Shown piece after piece: positions 11,306-25,200 of a DNA stretch of 64,000 nucleotides (positions within the stretch are counted from its first letter, which is position 1; every line of letters starts with the position of its first letter). A program made the position numbers and the translations under genes. A model generated the notes under the pieces. That model ran no database searches, had not been told where the DNA came from, and saw only the letters and a list, made by a program, of their open reading frames with translations. Source of the stretch: Owenia fusiformis (lineage: Eukaryota; Annelida; Polychaeta; Sabellida; Oweniidae); assembly GCA_903813345.2 (NCBI GenBank), contig CAIIXF020000005.1, positions 8,747,375-8,811,374 on the forward strand, read 5' to 3'.

Positions 11306-14300
11306 ATGGAAGAAAAATCAAAATTTGATCAACTTCCAACGCATCTTTTGATCCAAAGGCAGCTAGAAGATGTTATACGGACCCAGCAGACTGCGTGTGA
11401 TGCATTGAAAGAAACAGTAAGTCAATATTAAATCGATATAGTAACTAGTTGACTAGATATCAAAGAATTTAGGCTATCTCACAGTCTTGAACTCTTTAAG
11501 TTGGTGTCAGCAGGGTGTCTACCTTTGACTGAAAGTTCTTTGATTTGACTTTTAAATCAAATCATAAACTCTGCCGATCCAAGATGAGACATGTTCAAAT
11601 ACAGTCAATATAACACCAGGATATAAGAGAGGGGGCAGTGAGGTCGCAGTGAGGTCGCTTTTGTCACTTTAAAATTTCCACAGATATCAGAATTTTTATT
11701 AGGAAATACCTCCTACTACTTTTTTCAAGGCCTGACTGCGTCGCTAACATGCTAAATATAAGAGTTAGCTGACGTTTGGGAGTCTGACTTACCTTCTAAA
11801 GGTAAGAACCCGAATCTTAATGAAACCATATCACCTTTGTTCCGTCAACCATGGAGCATTTGCCACAACATCCAAGAGGTAAATCATGGATCGAGAAAAT
11901 GAATGATTTCCTTGTAAGTTCCGGAAGTTTCAATACAAAAAATTACCGAAAATATGTGAAAACCGAATATTTGTTCGTTGTTTTCACGATTTACAGGTTC
12001 GTTTGTTCTTCAATGTTTTGGTCTAAATTATAAAGCATCACCAACAGGTCTTACTCTATTAATCGACTAATACAGCAGACGGGTCATATTTCTACGTAGC
12101 ATTTCATTCAGACCAATAGTGGGAGTGTAGATCACGCAGTTTCGTTCGTTGCGTACTTCACTTGAAATTGGTAATTTTAAATATTGACTACTTCACTTAG
12201 CTTGGCGGATGTAGAACATTGCTTAATATTCTTTTAATTTTCACACCAGACATGCTTGGTTGACACGTCAACAAAGTAAAGTTCAAGGGTCAATGCGTTA
12301 TTTCGTGATAACTACAACGCCTTCCCGGAAGTCAACATTGATGAAAAATGAAAAAGTCGGAAAAGCATTTACGCTAATTTCTATCAAATGCTATGCTATG
12401 CATCATCATCGACGCAACAAAGGTGATATGGTTTCATTAAGATTCGGGTTCTAACCTTTAGAAGGTAAGTCAGACTCCCAAACGTCAGCTAACTCTTATA
12501 TTTAGCATGTTAGCGACGCAGTCAGGCCTTGAAAAAAGTAGTAAACAAAGGGAAAGTGAGGTATTAGCTTAGGCTTCTTGAAAAAATTGATATAATTTCA
12601 TTTCCAGTTTTTGAAAGTCTGATATCTCTACTATCATATATACTGATGCTCCCTATGAAACCTGCACCATTGTTTCCTGTGGTCTTTTTATAACAAAATT
12701 AACTTCATTCTTAGTCATAATTGAGCCTCGTGATAGTGAATAAACAGCAAAATGTTCGAAAAATTTACTTGTTCCACTAGAATTGAGATGACATACTGTC
12801 CTGATTGGTCCAGATATGTTAACATAGATTAAAACATCACAACGACATGTTATATTCAAAAACTAACTGGTGAAAATTTGCGCAAACGGAGGTGGTACGC
12901 AATAGACGCAATTCCCTCCATGCGCAGTGATAGATCTCGAGGGTTACACTCTCCCGAGAAATTACGATAGGCAGTGTCTATTTCAAAACACTCGTCAGTC
13001 AAATAAATGTACAAAATTGTCACCTGCAAGCATTTATTTGTCACATTTGTTCGTTTTTATATATCCCACAGTCCCATTTAGTCACATTATTAGAGGCCAT
13101 GTCACCTTATCACAAACCCTTGGAGCTATAAGGCCAGGGTGCATGTTCGGAATTTTGTTGCATTCCACAATTGAGGCACATGTTATTTTTAAACAGTAAT
13201 TACTCCTAGTTACATAGTCTACATCTTCCAGTTTTTCACAAAGAGTGCACTTGTGCACCTAGAAGACTGGTGAGAAGATTGGAAAATGTATAAAAAGCGA
13301 GAAAATTGAGTGAAAAGGTTTTCTGAAAAATTTCTGAATTTTTTCACTGAATTTACTTGTTTTTTATTATACATTTTATAAAAAACATTCTTCTCTACAT
13401 CCTTTTCTAGGCACATTAGCGCACTGGTTGCGCAAAAGTGAGAGATGTAGACATTGTGGGGAAGGAGTGCTTCAAATTTGAAAAATAACATGTGACCCTA
13501 TTGAGGGTTGCAGCAAAATTCCGAACATGCACCCTGACCATAACACTGTCTGATACAACAGTGACAAAGAACATTTATCATTATGTTAAATAATGTAACA
13601 TTGTCTGGTAAAACAGTGACAATGTCAAATAATGTAACTTTGTATGGTTCAACTGTGACAATGTAAAACTTACATGTAGTAATGCTTCCTGTCACAACAT
13701 CACAACGTCACGGTTGTTGACATTGCCCCAGTTGTACCAGACAGGACTCGTGCATTTGATCATATATGTCCAAGACTTATTTATTGATTATAAATAATAT
13801 AGAAATACCTCTGCAGACTACAGAAAAAGGAAGATTAGGTGCATATGTTTTTTCCATATAATGTTGCAATGGTGTTCCTTCAATTGCTTATTCCTTAGAT
13901 ATTTGTGATTTTGGTTGTAACATTTTGTCATCAAAATCTAAATACTGATTCTTAATAGCAAGCACCCCCTCCCCCAGATCTACCTGAACATTAAGTAAGG
14001 TGATACATGTAGCATGCAGTTAGATGTTTTTACTTATGAATTGTATTGTACATTTGCAGAGTGTCATAAAGGAAGAGATGGTACCAAGGAGTGCATATGA
14101 TGATGTTCTGAGAGAGCTTGAGGTACTTTCATTATAATGATTAACAGATTAGAAGAACAGATTATGGAAGTGTAACAAACCAAATACAGACTTGAAACAG
14201 AGTGATATGAATTCAATGCCCTTATTGGAATCGAGCACATGACCCTCAGGTTCAAAGTCTGATGCTCTACACTGAGCCAAATGGCTTGAGCAGCCATAGC

Positions 14301-15885
14301 TGAGCTGTAGATAACTCAGTGCTATTTAGGGTTGTTACAGTTCTTTTAGATAATTATTTAGGTTATTTTGAGCAAATAACTCAGCCTGATTGAATGAGTT
14401 TTCCGATCTCTTATGTTTAAGATCCACTAATATGATTTTATAAAGAAATTGGAGATGTATATTGTTATCCAAAATATTCTACAAACCTTGTATAAGTATA
14501 CATATCAAATACAAATGATGATATGAAAATGATGAACTATTGTTGATTCCTCTTAAAAACAACTTTCTTGACTGTAGTACTTTTATTTCAATCTTAGTCA
14601 GATCCATATAAATTATGCCTTGCTCAAACATTGACATTAGAAATAATTTTATTTCAAGACAGAGAAGATGGCCCATGCTAACACCAATGCACGACTCATG
14701 GAGACTCAGGATAGACTGGAGTTTGCCTTGGGTGAAATAGAAATCCTTTCTAAACAACTTGAGAGAGAAAAGCAACAATTCTCAAAAACGTAAGCTGTTT
14801 ACTGTTATTTTTCTAAGATGAATGTCCTCTGTGTATGGCGATGAGGGTTTCCCAGTCTAGCTGTAGCTTAAGTTTATACATATGTAAGTGTCTACTAGAT
14901 AACCCACTGAATGTGAGATCAAATGCTGTTACATTGACTGGTCAATAATATATTGAAAATATTTGTCACAGCTTTGCTTTGATTGTTCTTTACAGGGATG
15001 CTAGATAGGCTATTTGATTCTAAATTGTTTTACCAATCTCAGTTGTAACTGCTCAGATCCTTTAAAATTTCCAATTTTGCCAAGTTCGCCAAAATCATGA
15101 AAATAAATAGCTCTAAATTGAGCAGAGTAACTGTGTACATGTACATAATATTAGAGCTTCATTGTCTTTGCAGATTCGGCCTGTTGAAGACAAAGGCGTT
15201 AAAAGAAACAACTAAAAACATAAAGCTAGTCAACAAATGCACAGGTACTGTATCCCCCACCTTTTCCATTATTCTTTATTTTAAATGAGAAATGATTTTA
15301 AATAGTCCTGTCACCATTGCCCCAAGATGCATTTCTCCCCCAGACAATCAGTGACTGATGTCCCATTATAATTGCTTATATAATATCTTACATAAGAAGA
15401 TTTATCTTGAGAACAACTTGTGCGTACAGTAGTGATGATTTATTGAGTTAATTGACAATACAACCAACTGTCAGAATTGAACTCAGTTTGATCAAAGGGA
15501 ATTCTCAGGTGATCCTGGACTGGAGGACACAGGAAATTAAATCTCCTGATGCAAAAATATCAAGGGATACTCTAATTGTGCTTCTTTTAGACTGCCTTTT
15601 TAAAGTTCCAAAATTAGGCTATATGAAAATAATCTTTTCATGAATTTTGCAGTTATTGAACAACAATGTGAAAAACAGGAGGATGTCATAACTGATAAAC
15701 AAGACGAACTCCAAAAACTTTCAAAAAAATTAAAGGACCAAGAAGAAATCCACAAAAAAACAATAAATGAGTTAGAAGTCCAAAGACAACAAGAACTTTA
15801 TATATCAAGGATGCTAGAAGGATCAAATGACTCTAAAACATCAAAACGAAAAAATAATTTAAAGGCAAAACCAAAGAATAGCTAG
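11306..15885 (+). CDS. SPATA24: Spermatogenesis-associated protein 24 homologue (coiled coil)
   Basis: Five coding exons, 11306-11416, 14060-14122, 14659-14789, 15174-15244 and 15653-15885, join in frame to 202 residues, close to the roughly 205 of the vertebrate protein. The diagnostic segment is LEFALGEIEILSKQLEREK in exon 3, which parallels the SPATA24 core; exon 5 has the family's QRQQELYISRMLE near the C-terminus, followed by a Lys-rich tail. Most of the chain is Glu/Lys/Gln-rich heptads, so a coiled coil is expected. The start is the ATG opening MEEKSKFDQL, which leads straight into the conserved first exon. Intron 1 is long (2.6 kb) and hosts two transposon-like elements. Vertebrate SPATA24 is testis-enriched and has been linked to nuclear and transcriptional partners; its role in this animal is unknown. 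Confidence 0.85.
11716..12541. mobile_element. Non-autonomous TIR transposon, 826 bp, TA target site
   Basis: Near-perfect terminal inverted repeats of about 126 bp (11716-11841 and 12416-12541) begin CTACTTTTTTCAAGGCCTGA. Each end is flanked by TA (11714-11715 and 12542-12543), as in Tc1/mariner-type insertion. The 570 bp interior has no transposase ORF. It lies in SPATA24 intron 1. Confidence 0.85.
13135..13536. mobile_element. Diverged foldback element, about 400 bp
   Basis: CAGGGTGCATGTTCGGAATT at 13135 is mirrored by the complement ending GAACATGCACCCTG at 13536. Homology between the arms extends over roughly 130 bp with indels, including ACATGTTATTTTT and GTAGACAT/GTCTACAT blocks. No target-site duplication is obvious. 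Confidence 0.75.
13543..13672 (+). repeat. Degenerate tandem repeat of ACAGTGACAATGT type
   Basis: Three imperfect copies of a unit containing TTGTCTGGTAAAACAGTGAC and AAATAATGTAAC, about 50-60 bp each, directly after the foldback element. Confidence 0.55.
14216..14292 (-). other. tRNA-like sequence, probably a SINE head
   Basis: Read on the minus strand, TGGCTCAGTGTAGAGC resembles a D arm with A box, then TCAGACTTTGAACCTGA resembles an anticodon arm (TTG in the anticodon position), then TGCTCGATTCC resembles a B box. The acceptor stem does not pair well, so a functional tRNA is unlikely. It lies in SPATA24 intron 2. Confidence 0.4.
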
Positions 15886-16245
15886 CTATCATATTAAACA
15901 AGCCTGATGAAAATGCTGATATAAACTGAACAATAATATAAAAAAGTGTACCGTTTACTCTAACTGTATGTAATTCCAGATAATAACGCATTTGCACTGG
16001 ATTCAAATTCTAAAAATAACATCAACCACAATACATTTGATGTTGTGCAAAGTAATGTAGTAATGGGGAACTGAATAATGGATGGACAAATCCATTATTC
16101 ATCATTGTTGAGAATTATGATTCTTGAGATTCTCTTGTCGTAGTAACATCATGTCTTGCCATAGTGACATGAGACAATTAAATTTCAGGAATCATGATCG
16201 ACTGTTTTGAAAACAATTGTATGTGATAAAGATAACAATTAAAGC

Positions 16246-16251
16246 AATAAA
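16246..16251 (+). other. Probable SPATA24 polyadenylation signal
   Basis: AATAAA, about 360 bp downstream of the SPATA24 stop codon. Confidence 0.4.
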
Positions 16252-16462
16252 AACATATTTATTTGTAACATATTTCAATTTTTATTGAATAAATATATCA
16301 AACAAAACAAAACAAGTACATATCAGATTGCCAACAAGATAGTCTTACTAAAATTAAATTGCCCTTTTGTTTGTGGTCTAATCATGGACCCACTATCTAT
16401 ATTTTCTATTACAAGGTCTATTCATTCATGTCATTCTATAGTAAATGAATCATTAGAATTTT

Positions 16463-16622
16463 TATGTCACCACCACAAGTGGTAACACATTGTTATTATG
16501 TCACCGCCACAAGTGGTGACATATTGCTTCAACTTTTTTGTGGATTGTGGTTGGTGTTCGGTGGTTGGCGTTTGCATCTAACAAATGGCAGGTGGTGACA
16601 TTTTGCAGGTATATGCCTTGTT
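16463..16622 (-). repeat. Dispersed GTCACCACC repeat, complete copy
   Basis: One end is a GTCACCACCACAAGTGGT palindrome, the other GGTGGTGACATTTTGCAGGT...GCCTTGTT; between them is GGTTGGTGTTCGGTGGTTGG. The same layout recurs at 24511-26165, 61143-61264 and 61384-61525, so this is an interspersed family. Confidence 0.75.
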
Positions 16623-17511
16623 ATTTAAGTTGCTATTTGGTATGGTCAAAGATCAAAAGCCCAACCCTTTGGCAGCAGAATCCCTCTTAAAAATAAAAAT
16701 CAATGTCGCAAATGTGATCCTCCCCTCTCCCAAATTGAAATCCTACAGTGACTGGCCGGCTGTACCACTTCTCAGATCTACACATAACATATTACACATT
16801 CACTTCAAGGGTAAATTTTAAACTTAACACTGTTAATGTAGTATACTGATCTCACAGGATTAGATAAATACCAGTAAACGTTAAGTCACAAAATACCATA
16901 CAATGATGATACTGACAGCACATCGTGTTTAAAACCAGTCATATATGGTATGCTATCTAAGAATGCACCACAAAGCAAAAAATATATACAGGTAAATGAA
17001 AATATAAAAATATCTGATATGAATGACTATACATAATCTTTTTAAGTTTACAATCTCCTCTTATTGAGATAATCCAAAATGCATTCCTTAATAACTCATT
17101 TACATTTCATCTTAATCTACAGACCTCATTTATGGAGATAAAAATTTAACATTTGTGCACAGTAAACAAATGTAAAGTCATATCTTTACTGTTCACATTG
17201 TCTTAATAAACTCAAATGCTAGCATGCAAAGATAAGAGAACATTATTGTACATTGTTCTTCTACTTTTATAAAATGACAGATTCTTTTTTAAGCTTCCGT
17301 GTGTATCTCATCCACATCTGGCTCAAAATATGTGCTTCAGATTACAGATTTTCAGCTTCTTGGGAGGAATTTTTTGCATTCAGCATTACATAAATCAAAA
17401 GAAAAATTATGCTTCTGCAACTCAGATAATTCACTGTGATTTCTATGTCACTTATCAACTTTGTTTGACACTAACAAAGAGTAATGAAAAACAGATTTTA
17501 GTTTGTTAAAG

Positions 17512-17591
17512 CTAAGTTCACACTAACGGCACTTTGATAGCGCTTTAAAGCGCCGTGCAAACCATCAAAGCGCCGTTGGTGTGAACTTAGC
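17512..17591. mobile_element. 80 bp palindromic MITE
   Basis: GCTAAGTTCACACTAACGGC at the left pairs with GCCGTTGGTGTGAACTTAGC at the right, with CTTTGATAGCGCTTTAAAGC in the centre. Only a few mismatches interrupt the hairpin. A half copy is at 10846. Confidence 0.85.
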
Positions 17592-19061
17592 ATAATGCAA
17601 ATAATAATGTTCAATATAAAAAATAGACTTTGAAAAATTACATTGGCAGATTGGACTTTTGACCATCTGTTTACATTTCCTTCATATTCATCGGTTTACT
17701 GGCACCAGCATATAAGAAATTATACAGTGATAGGGCTCTCACCAGGAAATATTTAGGGTGCGAAGAAAACATCTTTAGCTGAACCGTTGAATCATGATAA
17801 ATTATATTTATGTTATATTTTATCCTTTTCACATACTATTTTTGTGTATTTGGTCAAGTTTAGACTGTGGAAACAATTGTGATTTGCCAAGTGGTGGGAG
17901 CTAAATAGAGTGTGGTGCTGTGCCACAGTCTAAAAGCCTAGCAAGAGCCCTAAGTGACATTGACTATATTTATTTTATTTATGAGACTCATCTATTGCAC
18001 TTATGAATTATACTCTATACTTACAGATTTGCTTACATATTGGTACACATAGTATATTAACTTATTTTCAGTTACAGTGTGTGTTTAAGCTCAACTTTTA
18101 TCTCAATCTCATGTCTATGGGACCACATATTAAGCCTCATTTCACACAAAATTAAGCATAAGTTATTCCAAACCGTATCTGAGACTATATATATTATTAA
18201 CTGTTCCCTAACTACTACATGACAATGTAGGAACTGCTTATAAGGTCTGTAAGATTTCTCAATTTAAAACTCATTATAAGTTAAGTTGCGGATTATAATT
18301 TGGGTTGAATTTAGAGAATAGTCATTAAAGAATATACACACAGTTGGGAATTTGATTTTTATAAGAAGCCGCAATTCATATATTTAGTCCCTTGCTTATA
18401 CCACGTCAAAGTAAGATTGGTAATATTCTAGACTTTCATCAATGTAACAAAGCGAAGAACATAAATGAAATGCAACCAAACGAGAATATATTCTGTAACA
18501 TTGAGCCAAACCATCGTCGCTTTCCACTGGGCTGAGAGACCCTGTGGCATGTTTCTCCCATTCATATGTGGCCCTGTGTTAAGACCACGGACCCAATCAG
18601 AACACTCTGCTTTGTCACATGACAAAATATTAAAAATGTCTATAACGACTGAATAAGCCATCTCACAAACCTGCGGGCAACTGCCAGGAGGAGAAATATT
18701 GAGCTGGGTTTATTTACTCAGTGGTCGTTTAAATCGGGCAGATTTATCAAGGTGAGGTAGGAACAATCAAAACCTTGTGAATCAAGATGGAGCCAAACTG
18801 TAATCTGCAACTTGAAATATAAGGAGGCTTAATTCAAGAAAAATCGTATAAAACACAAACAAGGCATTATAAGGAACAGTGGTTATTATCATAATCTTAC
18901 TTAGGTCAGTGATCTCCCACAGATTTTTTCTCAACAGTGTGTTATAAATCCTAATCTTGTTTTGGTAAAAAACAAGATTTCACCTTTTTGGCAGGGCACT
19001 TTTAGATTTACAAGGTCGACCATAATTTTCAGATTTTCAACATTGTCCAGCATCCAGTTGC

Positions 19062-19067
19062 TTTATT
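19062..19067 (-). other. Possible polyadenylation signal of the PH-PDZ gene
   Basis: TTTATT on the plus strand (AATAAA on the minus strand), about 215 bp beyond the stop codon. Confidence 0.35.
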
Positions 19068-19281
19068 GCAGAAAGATAACTCTATGTATGGTTTATATTA
19101 TAAATATCAATCAAATTCATCAATTTGAATTTGACATTTGTAAGCCAAGAGAGAGAGAGTTTAAGTACCAGGCCCAATGTACTTGCATATACTATGCAGC
19201 AAACCCTTATCAAAATTACCCTTTAGTCTGTCCAATAAGGTTAATTCATAATATCACTACATCCAGATCCCAAGAAAGTCA

Positions 19282-22200
19282 TCACTGCACTAAGAAATCT
19301 TTGTAATTCTTTAGTTTCTTCAACTGCTTCTTCAACATGGCAACAAAGTCTATTGGCTGGAGCACTAAGGAAATGTCCTTGCCTACTGCATTCAGTCTAT
19401 ACTCAATCTAAAATCAAAAAAAAATATGAGCATGTACTCGAAACTGGAGTTATGAATCATGCCCTTGTCATCTCCTCCCTTCCATACTATATCTCACCTT
19501 CACTGGATTGAAGTTGGGGGGGGGGGGGGTAAGAATAGAACCTTGGTTGATAAATACAGGTTAGCTTGCACTGTAAGTTTGCTCCATTGGTAATGCACTG
19601 AAATGTCATCTTAAATTCCAACACTGAATAAATTCTGAATGTATTGTTTTAGTTGCACGACCAATTAAAAAAATTTCTGATACTAGATAAAGTATTTTAA
19701 TAAAATACTGATTAGTACATGTAGGAAACAAAGGTTCATGCAATGTAATTCTGTTTTTGTTTTGTTTTTCAATAAGAACATCTGTACTTGACTACATGTA
19801 CTTGTATTTCTTTGGTGTGTTGTGTCTCACTGCACACAACCTGTTTTCAAAAGTTCATCTATGTGTATATTTTCAAGTCCAATAGAAAATATAAACCACT
19901 TTGATTTATAATTGGTAGTCATTGAAAAATCAACTTTGAAATCTGTTTCCATGTAATATGTTTCCTTTACCTCACTTTCCTTGAAGAAGAGGTTAAGTGG
20001 CCTCATGTTAATCTCAGTGAGGCACCAGTTCACCAAAGAGCTCTTATCAACGCTTGTAGCTCTTAAGGGGACTCCCACCTTTGCCGCCAATCCTTGAGGG
20101 TCGACCAATAATATCTGAAACAATAATACAATGTGAAAGTCAAAACAAATACTGTACTCCCGGTTAATTTCGCGGATTTTAAGAAAACATAGTTTTACAG
20201 CTATTAAATTTCGCGAATTCCACTAAGTTCATCTACTACTATGTCATCTTGGTCAAAAACACACCGAATAACCTCTATTACATCGTCATTTTTTGGTTTA
20301 TTTGATCTAATGAGCCACTGTAACAAACATTGTTGCTTAGAATCCCATTTATCAGCTTATAACACTTGACCAACATTTTACAAAACATGAAATGAATTGG
20401 AGTCCCATCTAATAAAATATTTCACAAATCCCGGGAATTTAATTGACAATTTCGCGAAGATTAATTTTAATTTTGCCTCTCGTGATGGCTCAAACTTATC
20501 TGAATCATACCTCAGATGTTCCTCCTTCTCGTTTAATCCCGAGACTTTGTCCTTCGGCCGAGCGTTTTATGGCATATGCCTTGGCGTATGGTGCCCTATA
20601 TGCTATAAATGTTAATTTTTCACCAGCAGGGGAGTGCTTGATGATTTTCTGTGCATCTACGGAAGACTCTATAACATGTCCCCCTATACTAACAATACGG
20701 TCCCCTATGTGGAAAGCATTATGAAGATGTGGCTTCTCAAGCTGATTCCAACCTGCAACCCTACAATTATAACACAAGAAAAACTTACTTGTAACACTAT
20801 ACAGGGCTACAAAAACTGTTTGGGTGTTTCACTAGAATTTCTCACAACAGGCTAAATAAATGAAAACAAAGGGCAAAATTAATGGAAATCATAAATTTAA
20901 CATGGGAAAAACATCTGTTTATCAACTGGTCAAAATGAATCAGTTGGAATTAACTGTTTTGGAATGCCAAATTAAATTCTAGCTAATCTCAAGATCATGT
21001 GACACTGGAGGAACATTTCGTATTGTACCACTGGCGTACCGTCATACATGCATAAAATGCCATGCATGCTCTCAAAATTGAGAGAAAAGTTGAATTTTTA
21101 TATTGAAATTGCCCTATACACTTTAAAAATACTGGATATTCTGATCATACATGTTAATCCTTTGTGCAATTTGGCCAATAATTTACATTTTATTAGTCCA
21201 TATTAGTCAGAATTTCGTATTTTAAAATGGCCCATAACGCTTCAAATTTTCTTGGGTGGAGAACACCCAAAAGCCCTCCCCGAAAGTTTGTTTGCTTCGC
21301 TCACTGGAGGCGTACACTCACAAAATACCCATGCTACATCACTGTGTACAATCTATTGCTATTGAAACTTTAATTTTTAATGTTGCACATGTACAGAAAC
21401 ATTGGTCTTCCCTCTTTCTATTTCTGTAATGCCTAAATTAACTAAGCTTGAGGAAATGGAATGTGTGTTGAGATACACTGCATGGAGATGATGCAAAGTT
21501 ATGACAGGAAACTATTTAAATGTAAATTGAGACTTAAAAAAACTTATCAAGGAGACTAACCACACTGCATCGTATGCATCCACCAGTGCTATGCCACGAT
21601 AACAATCAGACTGCCTCAGCATTATCTTGACACCTCCAGGGTGCTCTATCTCCCTATTCAGGTTCTCTACAAGTGTCTGCGTCAGGGACCGTCCAGTCTT
21701 AGCATTACCTACATACACCTTTGGCTTATTAGGAGTGGAGACAGGAATCGGGGTTCTGGGGGAGTAAGGGGGAAGAGGAGGAGGTTCCTCTGAGTAAGGG
21801 GGTGGGGAGACCGGGAGTACACCTTGGGTTGTATGGGCACGTTGTAAAGGCGGATGGGCATGTGGGGTGGTTCCTGGGTTGGAAGATTCATTCACGCTAG
21901 GAGATCTTTGAGCTAGCTGAGCGCCACCTGGGGATCTCCGTAATGGCACAGGTGGTGCAAAGTTCAACTCTGCAACTGGAGATTTCGGAACAGTTTCATC
22001 TGTTGTGTTACCATGGAAGAATGACAAAGATCGAGAATTCTGTCGTTCAATGTTACGGTGGATAGGCTCCTCACCAAGTTGAGTTGCACCTTGAACAATT
22101 CCAACAGACCTTGAGCCTTGTCTAGCTAACACTGCATGATTATTCATTGATTGCGTAGGATCATCAGGAGTTGCATACTCATTACTTGTTGGCCTATTCT

Positions 22201-25200
22201 CATTGTTTGCCACTTTTGTTTCACTAAACTGTCTTTCTAGACGCTCATTTCTCTCATTAATTAGGTCATCCGCTTCCATGAAATCAAATAAATTTTTCCC
22301 ATCTTGGATGAGTGGAGATTTTGTAAAATCATCTGGATCAGAAATTGTTTTATTTGTTGGAGTTCCTAAGCCTAAATCCGGGGGTAGAGCAACTCGTAAT
22401 GGGGACACAGCATAGTGATTCTCTTCAGATTTTTTGGTGCTGACTAAATTATTGCCTTTCTTCAAATCATCAGATTTTCCGCCTTTTTCCGGGGGTTCGG
22501 GTAAGGGAGAAGTTGGGTCACGAGGATTTTTCCGATTATCCTGTTGGCTTAGTCCCATTGGTAATCTTTCAAGGTCATAATCATTTGTCACTATCTGGAA
22601 ACAGAATAAACAATATTTACTCAACTTTAAAATGGGAAGATCCTCATAAAACATAAGTGCTGCTCAAGATCTTTAACACAGACCCCCTTCCCTGCTGGTT
22701 AAATATTACTAAAGAAACAACATGAATGTACTTGAAAGCCCGTGGTTGAAGTAACAATAATCCCCACTCTCATATTATAACACTTACCTTTATTATACCC
22801 ATTTCTTTTAATTTAGCATTCAGTGCAGCAATCCACTCTTCCATTTCCATCCTGAAAATAAACCCATTTCATAACTTTAAAATGGATACATGCTATTTTG
22901 TTGTTTATAACTTAAAAAGGTAAAACTTTAAAACAACTCAAACTAATTAATTTCAACCTTAAATTACAACAGTATTTTTGAATTCCTGTATGGAGTAATT
23001 TATAAAACCTCATATTTTACACTAAATTCACAAAACATTGGTACATACATGTATATGAGAATATACTTAAAAGGCTCTCTTTTATACTCGGATGCACAAT
23101 ATATTTCACAGCAATAACATTATTTTTGCTGATATTTTGACATCTTACATAAACTATAGCCTTCTCTTTTGAAGACATGTAGGTTGATTTCGGTTATTTG
23201 AAAAAGTCCTTGATCTTCACCTAATCTAATGTACTAGGCCCTGACTCCTAATGTAACTATAGCCTGGCAGGCCAGCTTATGTCAAGGGGGGTTCACTTGT
23301 CAGAAAAATTCAAGGGGGTTCACTTTGACAATTTAGCCCAAAATCACATCACTGCATGCTTTTGAAAGAATCTTTGGCTAAGGGGGCTAGCAATCAATAT
23401 TCCTAATAGGCCTAACAGGAATATCTCATGAAACATAAACTGCCTTATTCACTATGATATCTAGGCAGTGATGAACATATTTATTTATTTATTTATTTAT
23501 TCATTTATTTAAGTGTCACCTATCTAAGATAGCCAGCCCTACCTGGGCTTATGAGACACATTTTACATAAGTTACATAATAATAATACATAATAATTTTA
23601 ACAATACAAATATAAAATTAGTGCATTTCAGCTCAACATCATTATTGATTTTGATTTTTAAATATAACTCTTTTCCTTATATAGAATATTTTTTGCAAAT
23701 ACTTTCCAAAGCATTTAATATATTTTTTTTTCAAAGATATCTTTAAAGGAATTGTCTTTGATTTCTTGAAGGAAAGATTTTCGAGCTTCTGAATAATACG
23801 AACACTCAAATACAAAATGCATTTCATTTTCAATTTCATTTGAGTTACAAATTTGGCACTGTCTTTGGTTTACTGGAGTTTTATAGAGCAGGAATTGAAG
23901 CATATCTATGAACGCCCATAAATGCACGTATGGCACGTATATGGCACGTGGAACATATATAAACCTTGCCTTGAGCTTTAAATTAGAATTTTCCTAAAAG
24001 AAAATTCTTGGTATTAAGAATAGTATGTCAAACAAACTTGTATTTCTTATAACAAATTAACGTAAACGTTAAAATTAGTAAGATCCTGTCTAGTAAGTGG
24101 GTTCTCAGTAATAAGGAACAAATTAATGATAACCTCACATTAAAAGTTGAGTTTTAAATGTCAATGATGCTAGAAAAGATAAGATTAACAAGAAAACAAA
24201 TGACTCATATTAACTTACCGTATTCTCTGTAATAGGCACATATATTCCAATAAATGCACACCCGACTTTTCCATGAAATGCTCCACTTTTACAGAGGAAA
24301 ATTATGAAATACCCTATTATAGCCCATATATATTCATCTTTCAAAAATCACCAGGAATTTTGTCATTTGAGACATCTCCTGAGAATTTGGGAGCCGCACT
24401 GCGCGTTTATTAGAGAGAGTATGGTATGTGCTTTAACTCTAAATGCTGCCTTTTTCACAAAATAGATATTGTTTTCTAATTTTAAGACATACAATGTGAG
24501 GCACAATTGGGAACAAGGCATTAACATGACAAAATGTCACCACCTAGTTGCTCACAATATTATGAGTTCAAACTTAAGTCAGATTTGAATTTCTGAGAAC
24601 TTGTAAAGTCAAATTTGAACTTCTGAAAAGATGTAGATGTAGATGATTTTGAAAAAAAAATTTGGTCAATTTGAAGCAAGTTGAAAAAAGACCTTTTTGA
24701 CCTTTTTTGACTTTGAGAAGGTCATTGAAGGTCAAATGTCAAATCTTAAGTCAAATCTAAAGTCAGATTTGAATTTCTGAGAACACGTAGATGATTTTGA
24801 AATTTTTTTTAGTCAATTTGAAGCAAGTTAAAAACAGACCTTTTTGACCTTTTTTGACCTTGAGAAGGTCATTGAAGGTCAAATGTCACATCTAAAGTCA
24901 GATTTGAATTTCTGAGAACATGTAGATGATTTTGAAAAAAAAATTTAGTCAATTTGAAGCAAGTTGAAAAAAGACCTTTTTGACCTTTTTTGACTTTGAG
25001 AAGGTCATTGAAGGTCAAATGTCAAATCTTAAGTCAAATCTAAAGTCAGATTTGAATTTCTGAGAACACGTAGATGATTTTGAAAAAAAAATTTAGTCAA
25101 TTTGAAGCAAGTTGAAAACAGACCTTTTTGACCTTTTTTGACCTTGAGAAGGTCAAATGTCAAATCTTAAGTCAGATTTGAATTTCTGAGAACATGTAGA

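Larger units (their letters stand above)
15886..19281. other. Convergent spacer between SPATA24 and the PH-PDZ gene
   Basis: No coding exon is supported. It contains 3' UTRs, a copy of the GTCACCACC repeat (16463-16622), an 80 bp palindromic MITE (17512-17591), and near 18.58-18.63 kb a CCAATCAGA box next to GTCACATGAC, a possible but unproven regulatory patch. Confidence 0.5.

Noticed and set aside
14216-14292. Functional tRNA gene
   Set aside because: A and B box-like sequence is present but acceptor and T stems pair poorly, so it is more likely a SINE relic.
18428-18661. 77-residue minus-strand ORF near a CCAAT box
   Set aside because: No recognisable motif and no splice partners; it lies beyond the stop codon of the PH-PDZ gene. 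Kept only as a note on a possible regulatory patch.
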